DNA of 64,000 nt from assembly GCA_964391865.1 (NCBI GenBank), contig CAYMNQ010000008.1, positions 24,989 through 88,988 of the forward strand, in the 5' to 3' direction. The DNA comes from DASZQL01 sp964391865. Lineage in GTDB: Bacteria > Planctomycetota > Phycisphaerae > Phycisphaerales > UBA1924. The position numbers and the translations under genes are program-made. This document shows, piece by piece, positions 43,788 through 52,744 of the stretch (position 1 is its first letter; every line of letters starts with the position of its first letter). A model generated the notes under the pieces. That model saw only the letters and a list, made by a program, of their open reading frames with translations, was not told where the DNA came from and did no database searches.

Positions 43788-44561
43788 TCAAGCGGTCGTG
43801 CTCGCGGCGATCGCGTTGGCGCGCAGGTGATCCGGGTTGATCGTGCCGACAATCACACTCGTCACGCCGGGATTCGCGAGCGCGAAGCGGATCGCGGCGG
43901 CCGGATCGCTCGCGTGCCCGCCGGCGAGCGCCTTCTTCACAAGCACCACCCCAGTTCGACGATGGGCGATCTCGATCGCCGGTTCGTCCCCGCGCGCGGC
44001 GGGCGAGTACGCCAGCATCACCGTGTCGCACCGCTGGGCGGCGAGGCGAGCGCCTTCGGGTGTTTTCGTCGAGACGCCGACCAACCGCAGTTTGCCTTGC
44101 TCTTTGAGCATGCCGAGCGCTTCGAGCGCGCCGGAGCGATGGATGATCTCCTCATCGCGCCCGTCCGAGTGCAGAAGCACCAGGTCGAGCCGGTCGGTGC
44201 GCAGTCGGCGAAGGCTGCGCTCGACACTCGCCGCGATCGCTCCGGGCGCGAAGTCAAATCGCGAGTTGCCGGTCGCATCATCGAACTCCTCGCCCGCTTT
44301 CGTACTGATGATCCAGTGATCGCGCTGCCCTGCGAGGAGCGTGCCCAGTCGTTCTTCGCTGGTGCCATAGGCGGGCGCGGTGTCGATGAGGTTGATCCCC
44401 AGACCGCGCGCGGTGTCGAGCAAATCCGCCGCCGCGCGGTCGTCAGGGATTGTGAACGGTTCCGGGTACTTCACGGCGCGGGTGCGCCCCAGCTTGACGG
44501 TGCCCAGCCCCAGCACGCCGACCATGACTCCCGTGTTGCCCAGCGCCCGACGCGGTACCAT
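43788..44561 (-). CDS. Aldo/keto reductase
   Basis: A 257-aa NAD(P)H-dependent oxidoreductase from ATG 44561, with GAGGAG just upstream; an in-frame GTG at 44579 is possible. The TIM barrel is short but recognisable. The start RRALGNTGVMVGVLGLGTVK is typical. The catalytic tyrosine lies in INLIDTAPAYGTSEERLGTL and the partner lysine in HWIISTKAGEEF. LDLVLLHSDGRDEE marks the strand before the active-site histidine. The C-terminus ends in the cofactor loop PGVTSVIVGTINPDHLRAN. The substrate cannot be read. It is divergent from an FAD oxidoreductase with 65 bp between starts; both may act in carbonyl or alcohol metabolism. Confidence 0.9.
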   Translation of the reverse strand: MVPRRALGNTGVMVGVLGLGTVKLGRTRAVKYPEPFTIPDDRAAADLLDTARGLGINLIDTAPAYGTSEERLGTLLAGQRDHWIISTKAGEEFDDATGNSRFDFAPGAIAASVERSLRRLRTDRLDLVLLHSDGRDEEIIHRSGALEALGMLKEQGKLRLVGVSTKTPEGARLAAQRCDTVMLAYSPAARGDEPAIEIAHRRTGVVLVKKALAGGHASDPAAAIRFALANPGVTSVIVGTINPDHLRANAIAASTTA

Positions 44562-44626
44562 GAGGCTCCTCGCCTGCACGCCGCGAAGACACGGTCGGGC
44601 GTGCCGAGCGCGTACTGTACCGCCGA

Positions 44627-45841
44627 ATGCCGAGCTACCCCGCCATCGAACTCGACGCGCTGATCCTGGGCGGGGGCGTCGCCGGGTTGTGGGCGCTCGA
44701 CGATGTGGTGCGCGCGGGGCATGAGGCGCTGCTGATCGAGTCCGGCGCGCTGGGCGGGGCGCAGACCGGGTGGTCGCAGGGGATCATCCACGGGGGGCTC
44801 AAGTACACGCTCGGCGGGCTGTTCACTGAATCGGCAAAGGCGATCCGCGAGATGCCAGGCGTGTGGCGCGACCATCTCGCGGGGCGCGCATCGCCCGACC
44901 TGTCGCGCGTGGGCGTGCGATCGCAGCACTGCCACCTGTGGCGGACGGACACACTGGCATCGAAGGCGGGCATGATCGGCGCGAAGCTCGGCCTGCGCGT
45001 CGCGCCGGTGACGCTCGCGCCCGAGGACCGCCCGGCGGTGCTGCGCGGCTGCCCCGGAACGGTGGCGCGGCTTGATGAGCAGGTGATCGACCCGGTGTCG
45101 CTGGTGCGCGAACTGGCGCGGCCGCACGCGCATCGCGTGCTGCGGGGGGCTTGCGTGTCGCTGATCCGCGAGGGGCACGAGCAGGTCAGCGCCTCGATCG
45201 CGCACCCGGAGTCGAGCGACTTCTTGAAAGTCAGTGCGCGCCGACTGATCCTGACCGCTGGTGCGGGCAACGCGCCGCTGCGCGCCATGATGGGGCTGGA
45301 TGATTCGATCGCGCAGACGCGCCCGCTGCACATGACACTCGTGCGCGGCCCGCTGCCCGAACTGAACGGGCACTGCGTCGACGGCTCGCGCACGCGCGTG
45401 ACCATCACGAGCGCGGAGAGCGCCGGCGGCACGCGCGTGTGGCAGGTCGGCGGGCAGATCGCCGAAGACGGCGTGTCACTCGATTCGGGCGCGCTGATCC
45501 GGCGCTGCCGGGCGGAGTTGCTGAGCGTGCTGCCGGGCCTCACCCTCGATGGCTGCGAGTGGGCGACGTACCGCGCCGACCGCGCGGAAGGTCGCAGCCC
45601 AGGCGGCGCGCGACCCGAAGACGTCGTGGTCGTGCGCGAGGGCGCGGCGATCACGGCGTGGCCCACGAAACTGGCGCTCGCGCCGAGATTGGCGAAGCGG
45701 GTGGTGGAACTGATCGCGCCGGCTCGCGGAGCGCGAGAGCGGGCCGAACGGCCGATCGAGTGGCCCGCCGCCGAGGTGGGCCCGGCGGTGTGGGAGACGG
45801 CGCGGTGGGCCGCCGATGGCGAGATTCGCAGCGGTGAGTAG
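44627..45841 (+). CDS. FAD-dependent oxidoreductase (DAO-like)
   Basis: A 404-aa soluble protein with an N-terminal dinucleotide fold: LDALILGGGVAGLWALDDVV (GGGVAG loop) and HEALLIESG (ribose-binding acidic residue). SQGIIHGGLKYTLGG resembles the glycine-rich FAD region of glycerol-3-phosphate dehydrogenase and D-amino acid oxidase family members. RRLILTAGAGNAPLRAMMG is the second FAD motif. The substrate half is less conserved, so the substrate is open; glycerol-3-phosphate or an amino acid would fit. It lacks the C-terminal domain of GlpD and is shorter. The divergent arrangement with the reductase may reflect shared control. Confidence 0.85.
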   Translation: MPSYPAIELDALILGGGVAGLWALDDVVRAGHEALLIESGALGGAQTGWSQGIIHGGLKYTLGGLFTESAKAIREMPGVWRDHLAGRASPDLSRVGVRSQHCHLWRTDTLASKAGMIGAKLGLRVAPVTLAPEDRPAVLRGCPGTVARLDEQVIDPVSLVRELARPHAHRVLRGACVSLIREGHEQVSASIAHPESSDFLKVSARRLILTAGAGNAPLRAMMGLDDSIAQTRPLHMTLVRGPLPELNGHCVDGSRTRVTITSAESAGGTRVWQVGGQIAEDGVSLDSGALIRRCRAELLSVLPGLTLDGCEWATYRADRAEGRSPGGARPEDVVVVREGAAITAWPTKLALAPRLAKRVVELIAPARGARERAERPIEWPAAEVGPAVWETARWAADGEIRSGE

Positions 45842-45880
45842 GAGTGGCCGCGCGGAGACTCCGCCCGCGCAGCCCGAGGA

Positions 45881-46522
45881 TCATTCCTTCGGCTTCGGCG
45901 GGATCTTCAGCGCCATGCCCGGCTTGAGGTTCGTCCCTTCGTCGTTGAGCTGGTCGCGGTTCGCCTGCAGGATGCGCGGCCAGAGCGAGGATCTGCCGTA
46001 TTCGCGTTTCGCAATGGATGAGAGCGTGTCGCCCGATCGGACGAGAATTTCTCGCGTGCCGTCGGCGCTCTGGGGCGGCGCGCCCAGTTCGCCAACGCTG
46101 GGCTTCACATCGGCCGCGGGCATGCCCTGCACATTGTTCGGATCGAGCGGGACCAGGATCTCTGCGCCGCGCTTCAGGTGCGCGAAGTCCACGAGCGGGT
46201 TCGACTGCACGATGCTCTGCCAGTGCCGACGCGTGCCGAAGATGCGCAGGGAGATCGATTCCGCCGTGTCGCCGCTCTGAACGATGTGGCGCTGGAACGT
46301 CGGCGGAACGACGGGGCTCGGCTCGCTCGGCGGGGGCGCGGGATTCGTGGTCGGCCGCTTGGCGGGCTCGTGCGCGGGGCGTGCGCCGGGGCCGATGGTG
46401 TCAACATCGAAGCCGGCACCGACCGAGGGCGAATCGCGCGGGGGCGTCCACCAGTAGACAACCACCCACAGCGCCAGCAGCGCAAGGACGGCGAGGCTCG
46501 CTCTCGTCTGCTGCCCTTGCAT
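45881..46522 (-). CDS. Membrane-anchored protein with two LysM domains
   Basis: A 213-aa protein from ATG 46522, with AGGAG 7 nt upstream. One hydrophobic anchor lies at about residues 9-26 (LAVLALLALWVVVYWW), then a Pro-rich linker. Two LysM domains follow: about 80-125 (HIVQSGDTAESISLRIFGTR and HWQSIVQSNPLVD) and about 158-208 (ILVRSGDTLSSIAKREYG and LWPRILQANRDQLNDEGTNL). LysM domains bind N-acetylglucosamine in peptidoglycan or chitin, so it probably contacts the cell wall. It lies just downstream of secDF on the same strand but is separated by a terminator hairpin, so it is probably a separate transcript. Confidence 0.9.
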   Translation of the reverse strand: MQGQQTRASLAVLALLALWVVVYWWTPPRDSPSVGAGFDVDTIGPGARPAHEPAKRPTTNPAPPPSEPSPVVPPTFQRHIVQSGDTAESISLRIFGTRRHWQSIVQSNPLVDFAHLKRGAEILVPLDPNNVQGMPAADVKPSVGELGAPPQSADGTREILVRSGDTLSSIAKREYGRSSLWPRILQANRDQLNDEGTNLKPGMALKIPPKPKE

Positions 46523-46601
46523 CGCGGGACTCCTGCACGAGGGACGCTGAGGATTATCGGCGCGATCGATCGCCCGGGCCAGCCCGGGGCGCCGAATGAA
46601 A

Positions 46602-46630
46602 ACGGGCCGCGCAACGAATGCGCGGCCCGT
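46602..46630 (-). terminator. Terminator after secDF
   Basis: Arms ACGGGCCGCGC (46602-46612) and GCGCGGCCCGT (46620-46630) form a perfect 11-bp stem with a 7-nt loop. On the minus strand the stem is followed by TTTT at its 3' edge. It begins 27 bp past the secDF stop. Confidence 0.75.
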
Positions 46631-46656
46631 TGGTTCAGCGGAGCGATCTCAGCGGA

Positions 46657-49600
46657 TCACACGCCCGCGGCAAGCCCTTTCGGCCCCTCGCCCGGTTCCG
46701 GCTCGGCGTCGGGCGTGGTGCGGGGCATCAGCGTTGCGGCGGCGGGCGGGTTCTTGGTCCAGACGAACGGGGCCGCGACGGCGAAGGACGAGTAGGTGCC
46801 GATGATGACGCCCACGAGCAGCGTGTACGCGAACGACGCGATCGCCTGTCCGCCCAGCGTGAGCAGGACGATGAGGGTGAAGATCACGCCGCCGCCGGTG
46901 ATGATCGTGCGGCTCATGGTCTGGTTGATCGAAAGGTCGATCACGTGCTGGCTCGCGTAGGCGAGCTTGCCGCGGTTCTCGCGGATGCGGTCGAGGACGA
47001 CGATGGTGTCGTTCAGCGAGTAGCCGATGATGGTCATGATGGCGGCGACCATGCCCATGTCGATCTTGTAGGGGCGTATGCCGAAACTCGCGAGCCCGGG
47101 GAACTTGTCGTACAACACTTCGGCGAGCGCGATCATGCCGACGACGATGAGGACGTCGTGGACGAGCGGGACGAGAGCGGCGGCGGCGTATCGGGCAGAA
47201 CCGAAACGCACCCAGACGTAGATTGAAATGAAGAGGAAGCTGAGGATGGTGGCGACGATCGCCTGGGCGCGGAAGCTCTGAGCGATCTGCGGGCTGAAGG
47301 ACTGGATGCCCGCTGGGGTCGCGGACTTGGTCAGCGACTCCCGGACCAGCGCCCACTCGATCTCGGCGAGCTCGGTCTGCCACTTCGCCTTTTCGTACGC
47401 GTTGATGCGCGGGTCGCTGACCACGATGACGGCGGATTTCACCGCACTGTTGTCGCCGTCGATCACGATGAGCGCGTGGTCGCGCCGGGTCGCGCTGGGG
47501 AACGCGCCCTGGTCGCGGACTTGGTCGAGACGGCGGACGAGCTCGTCTCTGGTGGGCACGGGGACATTGCGATCGAGCCCGTCGAGCACGATGGCGGCGC
47601 CGCCGACGAACTTGTCGACGTTGTTCTTGACCTCGGGGCGATTGATGTTGGCACCGAGGGCGGGCTCGTAGATCGCGTAGACGGGAGCGCCGGCGTCGGT
47701 TTTCTCGATGTCGGCGTCGCTGAAGACGAGGGCCGGGGTGGTTTCGAGGACGTCCTTGAATTCCTCAACGATCGCCTGGCCGACAATGGCGGCGTCATCG
47801 GCGGTGGTGCGGACGATGAATGTGTTGCTCGTCACGCCGTCGGCCTTGGCGTTGATCGGCACGATGTCGGCGGTGAGGAGTTGCTGGAGCTGCGCGTTGC
47901 CCGACGCTTCGGGGTCCTTCGCGATCGCGTGGACGCGTTCTTCAACCGCGGACCGGGTGAGTTCGACGGGCTGGCGGGTCTTCGGGTCGCGGAGGTCGAG
48001 CGTGACTTGTGTCCCGCCGCGGAACTCCGAGTCGAGCATCTTCGCGCCCTGCGTGTAGATGAAGAAGAAGCCCATGAGGACCATGCCGATGGAGAAGGCG
48101 TAGAAGACGTGGCGGAAGTTGAGCCAGCTCACCCGCGGCGTGAGCAACCGCTGGATCGCGGGGACGACCAGCGGGAGCGAGAACTTCGTTGCTTCGATGT
48201 TGAACTTCTCGACGAGGAGGACGAGGATCACGCGGGTGATGACGAGGGCCATGAACATGGTGGCCACGACGCCGATGCCGAGCGAGATGGCGAAGCCCTT
48301 GATCTCGGGCGTGCCGGTGTAGCCGAGCACGATGGCGGTGATCAGGGTGGTGATGTTGGCGTCGATGATCGCGGCTCCCGCGCGCTGGTAGGCCAGCCGC
48401 AGCGCGGTCTTCAGGTCGCGCCCGGCGGTGATCTCTTCGCGCAGGCGCTCGTAGATGAGCACGTTGGAGTCGACCGCCATGCCGAAGGTGAGCGCGATGC
48501 CGGCGATGCCGGGGAGGGTGAACGCGGCCTGCTGCAGGGCCATGATGCCCATGACCATCAGGCCCGTGGTGAGCATTCCGACGATCGCCACCGCGCCGGG
48601 GATGAAGTAGTAGATGAGCATGAAGATGCCGACGGCGATGAAGGAGATGTATGTCGCCTTCAGCCCGCGGGCGAGGTTGTCCTTGCCCAGTTCCGGCGCT
48701 TGTGTTGAGACGGAGACGGGCTTGGCGCCGAGCTTCGCCTGCAGCGAGCCGGCGGACATGGTTTTGATGACGTAGTTGATTTCTTCCTGCGTGAACGTGC
48801 CCTCGATGATGCCGTTGCCGGGGATGCGCGAGTTAATGTTGGCCGAGGTGTAGATGCGATCGTCGAGAAGGATCGACATCTGCCGACCGATGTTCTTCTC
48901 CGTGAGGTCGCCCATCAGGCTCTGCCCCACGGTGTCGGTGCGGAAGGTGATCGCCGGGCGGCCGAGTTGGTCGGTGCCCTGCCCGGCGCTGGCGAGCGAC
49001 CAGTCGCCTTCCGCCTTCGTCAGGCGCAGGCCCTGCTGGTCGTAGAGCAGGATGTACGTCTGCCCGTCGCGCGCTTCCGCGATCAGCCCGCGCCCGGCGA
49101 AGTAGCCGGCGACGTTTGTCTGCATGGCTTCGTACTGTTCGACCGAGTCGTAGAAACTCGCGAGCTTGTTGATGGGGAACCATCGCATGCCGGTCGCCTG
49201 CACGAGGTCCGCGCCGCGGGCGCGGAGTTCGTCACGCAGACGCTGTAGCTCGGCGGGCTGGACTTCGCTCGGCCCGACGCCGATGCGGAACGTCAGCACG
49301 CCGGAGCCTTGCAGCAGTCGCTGCAGGTCGGCGGGATCGTCGAGACCCTTGCGCTTGTCGGCGTAGGCCTTGTGCTTCGCCAAGATGGAGTCGAGCAGAT
49401 CGGTCCCGCCTGGGATCGTGCTCAGCCGGGAGCGGATGCCCTCCAGCGCTTTCGATCGCTCGCTGGGGAACTCCTTGACGGTGTTGGTCTTTTTGTCCTT
49501 GATTTTGTGCGGTTCATCGCTGAGTTCGAGCTTGGCGCGAACGTCATCGTGATCGATCAGCGAGCCGAGCAGGCGCTGGCGGGCGCTGTCGAGTGTGACT

Positions 49601-50163
49601 TCGGCGGCGCCGGCGGCTTCGAGGAGGCGGGTCTTCTCCGCTTCATCCGCGCCGGCGAGGGCGGCGTTGTACGCCGCCCGGGCTTCCTGCACGGTCTTCA
49701 GCGCGTCGTCGATCGGCTGGAGCAGCGCGGTGCGGGCCGGGGTGTCCATCATGGGGCGGAGCGCCTGCTCGCGCTCGGCGCCGCTCTTGCGCATGGCGAG
49801 CTCGAAGGCGTCGATATCGATCTCGTAGTCGTGCAGCTTGGCGAGCTCGGCGTCGTACTCGCGGCGGAGCTGCTTCACTTCCTCGTTGGGCAGGGGCATC
49901 GCGATCTCGATCTGATCGGAGCCCTGCTTGCGGAAATCGATCTCGAAGAGGCCGTTCGGATTCACGCGGTCCTTGAGCACCTCGATGGTGCGCTCGATCA
50001 CGTCGGGCGGATCGTCTGGCTTGACCTCGACGTTGTAGACGAGGCTGGCGCCGCCCGCGAGGTCCTTGCCAAGCCGCAGCTTTTCCTTCGGCGGGTACAG
50101 GCTCATGGCGCACACGGAGAGCACCACGATGATCAGGATCGAGTTACGCAGGAGATGTCGCAT
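46657..50163 (-). CDS. secDF: SecDF protein-translocation subunit, fused SecD-SecF
   Basis: A 1168-aa inner-membrane protein from ATG 50163, with GAAGG upstream. It uses the proton gradient to pull exported proteins out of the Sec channel. The SecD half begins with a membrane helix (SILIIVVLSVCAMSLYP), a KLRLGKDLAGGASLVYNVEV motif and a long periplasmic domain. The helix bundle has TFGMAVDSNVLIYERLREEI. The SecF half has its own EFRGGTQV motif and IIGYSLNDTIVVLDRIRENR. The fused form occurs in several phyla, and the periplasmic first domain here is longer than in E. coli SecD. The yajC gene lies immediately upstream, 95 bp before this start, and tgt before that, a conserved gene order. Confidence 0.95.
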   Translation of the reverse strand: MRHLLRNSILIIVVLSVCAMSLYPPKEKLRLGKDLAGGASLVYNVEVKPDDPPDVIERTIEVLKDRVNPNGLFEIDFRKQGSDQIEIAMPLPNEEVKQLRREYDAELAKLHDYEIDIDAFELAMRKSGAEREQALRPMMDTPARTALLQPIDDALKTVQEARAAYNAALAGADEAEKTRLLEAAGAAEVTLDSARQRLLGSLIDHDDVRAKLELSDEPHKIKDKKTNTVKEFPSERSKALEGIRSRLSTIPGGTDLLDSILAKHKAYADKRKGLDDPADLQRLLQGSGVLTFRIGVGPSEVQPAELQRLRDELRARGADLVQATGMRWFPINKLASFYDSVEQYEAMQTNVAGYFAGRGLIAEARDGQTYILLYDQQGLRLTKAEGDWSLASAGQGTDQLGRPAITFRTDTVGQSLMGDLTEKNIGRQMSILLDDRIYTSANINSRIPGNGIIEGTFTQEEINYVIKTMSAGSLQAKLGAKPVSVSTQAPELGKDNLARGLKATYISFIAVGIFMLIYYFIPGAVAIVGMLTTGLMVMGIMALQQAAFTLPGIAGIALTFGMAVDSNVLIYERLREEITAGRDLKTALRLAYQRAGAAIIDANITTLITAIVLGYTGTPEIKGFAISLGIGVVATMFMALVITRVILVLLVEKFNIEATKFSLPLVVPAIQRLLTPRVSWLNFRHVFYAFSIGMVLMGFFFIYTQGAKMLDSEFRGGTQVTLDLRDPKTRQPVELTRSAVEERVHAIAKDPEASGNAQLQQLLTADIVPINAKADGVTSNTFIVRTTADDAAIVGQAIVEEFKDVLETTPALVFSDADIEKTDAGAPVYAIYEPALGANINRPEVKNNVDKFVGGAAIVLDGLDRNVPVPTRDELVRRLDQVRDQGAFPSATRRDHALIVIDGDNSAVKSAVIVVSDPRINAYEKAKWQTELAEIEWALVRESLTKSATPAGIQSFSPQIAQSFRAQAIVATILSFLFISIYVWVRFGSARYAAAALVPLVHDVLIVVGMIALAEVLYDKFPGLASFGIRPYKIDMGMVAAIMTIIGYSLNDTIVVLDRIRENRGKLAYASQHVIDLSINQTMSRTIITGGGVIFTLIVLLTLGGQAIASFAYTLLVGVIIGTYSSFAVAAPFVWTKNPPAAATLMPRTTPDAEPEPGEGPKGLAAGV

Positions 50164-50258
50164 GCTGGACCTTCGAGAGAGTGGGATCGTCCCCGGAATC
50201 GCTGGGTCAAAGAGTGGTGATCGCGGGCGGCACACGCGTGCGCCCCGCGGGTGGAAGT

Positions 50259-50759
50259 TCATGTACCGGCGGCGGCGGGCTCGCGTTCGCTTGAACTCCG
50301 TTCGGCGCGCTCGTGCTTCTTCAACACTCCGGTGACGGCGGATTTGGCGAAGGTCACGCGGGTGCCGCTGGATTCATCGACCTTGAGAACGACTTCATCG
50401 TCGCGGACTTCGATGATGGTGCCGATGATGCCGCCGATGGTCTGGACCTTGTCGTGCCGCCCGAGCGAGCGCATGAGTTCCTCGCGCTTCTTCTTTTCCT
50501 TGCGGCCGGTGAGGGTGCTCATGAGGATCATGACGACGAGCAGCGCGACCATCATGTAGAGGAAGCCGCTGCCGCCGAAGGGACTCGGCGCGGGCGCGGC
50601 CCCGCCCGCGGGGCCGGCGGGCGCGCCGGTGGTGGTCACACCCGGGGCGACGGACGGGCCGCCCACGCCGCCGGCGACCGGCGGCGCGCTGGCGACGACG
50701 CTGGACCAGGCGAACGCGGGTGAGGATTGCGTGAAGAGGAGATTCGGTCCGCCTGTCAT
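50259..50759 (-). CDS. yajC: Preprotein translocase subunit YajC
   Basis: A 166-aa protein from ATG 50759, with AAGGA 9-10 nt upstream. A Pro/Gly/Ala-rich N-terminal region (about 50 residues) precedes one membrane helix at about 67-85 (FLYMMVALLVVMILMSTLTG). The YajC signature follows: RKEKKKREELMRSLGRHDKV, QTIGGIIGTIIEVRDDEVVL. YajC associates with SecDF and helps hold the translocase. It is longer at the N-terminus than in E. coli (110 aa), probably an extracytoplasmic disordered segment. It lies between tgt and secDF on the minus strand. Confidence 0.93.
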   Translation of the reverse strand: MTGGPNLLFTQSSPAFAWSSVVASAPPVAGGVGGPSVAPGVTTTGAPAGPAGGAAPAPSPFGGSGFLYMMVALLVVMILMSTLTGRKEKKKREELMRSLGRHDKVQTIGGIIGTIIEVRDDEVVLKVDESSGTRVTFAKSAVTGVLKKHERAERSSSEREPAAAGT

Positions 50760-50882
50760 CCGGCGAGTTCCTTTGCAACTAACGATCGCGCGGTCGAACA
50801 TTGTCGCGCGATCTCGGTTCGGACACCGCCGCCCGCCCGCTCCGAGCGCGGGATCGAACGCCGGTCCACCGCTGATGGACCA

Positions 50883-52244
50883 TCAGCCCTCGGCGGCCAC
50901 ATCGGCGCCGGTCAGGGCTTCCACGGCCACGGGCCATCGCCGCCCGAGCGCAGACCAACCATTGTCCCGGATTGCGGCCCGGATGTCCACCATGAGCCGC
51001 TGGAAGTGCCGAACATTGTGCAAACTCACGAGGATCGGACCGAGCATCTCGCCCGCCATGAAGAGGTGGCGGAGGTAGGCGCGGGAGTAGACGCCGGTGC
51101 TTGGGGTGCCACGACTTTCCTGCTCTGAAGAAAGTCGTGCTTCGGCTTCGGCAGCACGACAATCGGTCAGGGCACCGATTGTCGTGGCACCCCCACTTGT
51201 TCCCGCCGCCGACGGGAACACCCACCCGTGCGCGGCGGGGTTGCATGCGAAGCAGTCGCAGCCTTCTTCGATGGGGCGCGGGTCGCCCGAGTACTGCGCG
51301 TTGCGGAGTTTCAGCGGGCCCGTGCGCGTGAACGCGAAGGCGTTCCGCCCGTTGCGCGTGGGCAACACGCAATCGAACATATCCACGCCGGCGCGGACGG
51401 CGGCGACGATGTCGCGTTCGTAGCCGACGCCCATCAGATAGCGCGGCTTCATGTCGGACATCAGCGGCGCGGTGTGCTGGACGACTTTGACGATTTCGTC
51501 GAAGCCTTCGCCGACCGCGACGCCGCCGATCGCGTAGCCGGGGAGATCGATGTTGCACACCTGCGCCGCGCTGCGCGCGCGTCGGTCGAGATCGGTGCCG
51601 CCCTGCACGATGCCGAAGAGGGATTGTTCGCTCGGGCGCGCGTGGGCGCGCTTGCAGCGTTCGAGCCAGCGCGCGGTGCGCTCGAGCGATTCGTCGAGGC
51701 GCTGCGCGTGGTCGTAGCCTTTCTTGCGCGCGGAGGTCTGCGCCTGCGTGCGCAGTCGCGATTGGTTCATCGTCGCGGGATCGACGCTGGGCGGGCAGTC
51801 GTCAAGGGCCATGATGATGTCGCTGCCGAGGGCGTTCTGAACTTCGATGGCGCGCTCGGGGGAGAGTTCGATCATCGAGCCGTCGACGATGGAGCGGAAG
51901 GTGACGGAGTCGTCGGTGAGCTTGGTGAGGTCGCTCATCGAGTACGCCTGATAGCCGCCCGAGTCGGTGAGGATGGGCCCGGGCCAGCCCATGAAGGAGT
52001 GCAGCCCGCCGAGATGGCGCACGAGTTCCGGGCCAGGGCGGAGGAGCAGGTGGTACGTGTTGCCGAGGATGATCTGGCTGCCGGTGCGCGCGACGAGCGG
52101 CAGGACGAGGCCCTTGACGGTGCCCTGTGTGCCGACGGGCATGAACGCGGGGGTGTCGAACGAGCCGTGAACAGTGGTGACGCGCCCGGCGCGCGCGCGG
52201 CTGACTGGATCACGGGCCAGGATGTCGAACCGCAGGGCGCTCAT
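50883..52244 (-). CDS. tgt: tRNA-guanine transglycosylase with in-frame repeat insert
   Basis: A 453-aa enzyme that swaps guanine for preQ1 at the wobble position of GU(N) tRNAs. Family motifs are FDTPAFMPVGTQGTVKGL, ILTDSGGYQAYSM (catalytic Asp), FGIVQGG and MFDCVLPTRNGRNAFAFT. The zinc site has the cysteines of GCDCFACN and a histidine in VSLHNVRHF. Between FACN and YSRAYLRHL lies a 51-residue stretch (E. coli has 2). It is encoded by a palindromic element at 51103-51193 plus a hairpin at 51199-51219. The zinc residues remain, so the protein may still fold. The usual family length is about 370-400 aa; the excess is mainly this insert and a small C-terminal extension. Start ATG 52244 lacks a clear Shine-Dalgarno. 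Confidence 0.93.
   Translation of the reverse strand: MSALRFDILARDPVSRARAGRVTTVHGSFDTPAFMPVGTQGTVKGLVLPLVARTGSQIILGNTYHLLLRPGPELVRHLGGLHSFMGWPGPILTDSGGYQAYSMSDLTKLTDDSVTFRSIVDGSMIELSPERAIEVQNALGSDIIMALDDCPPSVDPATMNQSRLRTQAQTSARKKGYDHAQRLDESLERTARWLERCKRAHARPSEQSLFGIVQGGTDLDRRARSAAQVCNIDLPGYAIGGVAVGEGFDEIVKVVQHTAPLMSDMKPRYLMGVGYERDIVAAVRAGVDMFDCVLPTRNGRNAFAFTRTGPLKLRNAQYSGDPRPIEEGCDCFACNPAAHGWVFPSAAGTSGGATTIGALTDCRAAEAEARLSSEQESRGTPSTGVYSRAYLRHLFMAGEMLGPILVSLHNVRHFQRLMVDIRAAIRDNGWSALGRRWPVAVEALTGADVAAEG
51103..51193. repeat. Palindromic multi-hairpin element inside tgt
   Basis: Perfect 13-bp ends (GGGGTGCCACGAC at 51103-51115, GTCGTGGCACCCC at 51181-51193) enclose further hairpins: CACGACTTTC/GAAAGTCGTG (51110-51119 / 51130-51139), GTCGTGC/GCACGAC (51134-51140 / 51154-51160) and CACGACAATCGGT/ACCGATTGTCGTG (51155-51167 / 51174-51186). 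The arms share a CACGAC core, so alternative foldings exist. It reads in frame within tgt. Confidence 0.85.
51199..51219. repeat. Short hairpin adjacent to the tgt element
   Basis: GTTCCCG (51199-51205) and CGGGAAC (51213-51219) with a CCGCCGA loop, also inside tgt next to the 91-bp element and probably part of the same insertion. Confidence 0.6.
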
Positions 52245-52471
52245 CGGAAGAGAAGGTAGCACGGGTGGTGTGGCGCGCGGGAGATGAGGACAGGGGGTTG
52301 GGGAGCGACAGGCGGGACTCGTGCTCGACCCATGCGTCCCACAAGAGAGCGCAGGTCCGTTGTGGTTACACGCTGATGGGAAAACGCGGTGCAGGCCGAT
52401 GCGGAAGGGGTCGCCGGTTGGCGCGGGGTACAAGCGCCGCCCACCCGGTTGGCGAGCAGGGAGTATGAGCG

Positions 52472-52738
52472 ATGGTCGCGACGATGGAGCGTGCGGTTGA
52501 GGTGAACGAGTCGCCGCGGGTGTCGCCGCTGCTGACTCGTGAGCAGTTGATGGAATCGATCCGCACGATCAACCCGAGCGCGACGGCGGGGTATCTCGAA
52601 CGCTTCGAGGGCGAGGCGCTCGCGGTGTACCTGCAGCACTTGCTGGCGTGCCGCGAGCCGCGCGGGCGCGCGGCTCGATGGCGCCGACCGGGAGACACGC
52701 CGGCGATCGTGCGCGCGATCCCGGCGGAGGATGATTGA
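52472..52738 (+). CDS. Small conserved hypothetical protein
   Basis: An 88-aa protein from ATG 52472; a second in-frame ATG at 52484 is possible. It is helical and charged: LLTREQLMESIRTINPSATA, GYLERFEGEALAVYLQHLLA, then EPRGRAARWRRPGDTPAI. Similar short proteins with an INP-x-A motif, a central helix and an RWRRPGD ending are, as far as I recall, recurrent in planctomycetes, without a known function. It lies between tgt, which is divergent, and the response regulator gene, with which it converges. Cytoplasmic. Confidence 0.7.
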   Translation: MVATMERAVEVNESPRVSPLLTREQLMESIRTINPSATAGYLERFEGEALAVYLQHLLACREPRGRAARWRRPGDTPAIVRAIPAEDD

Positions 52739-52744
52739 GCCCGA

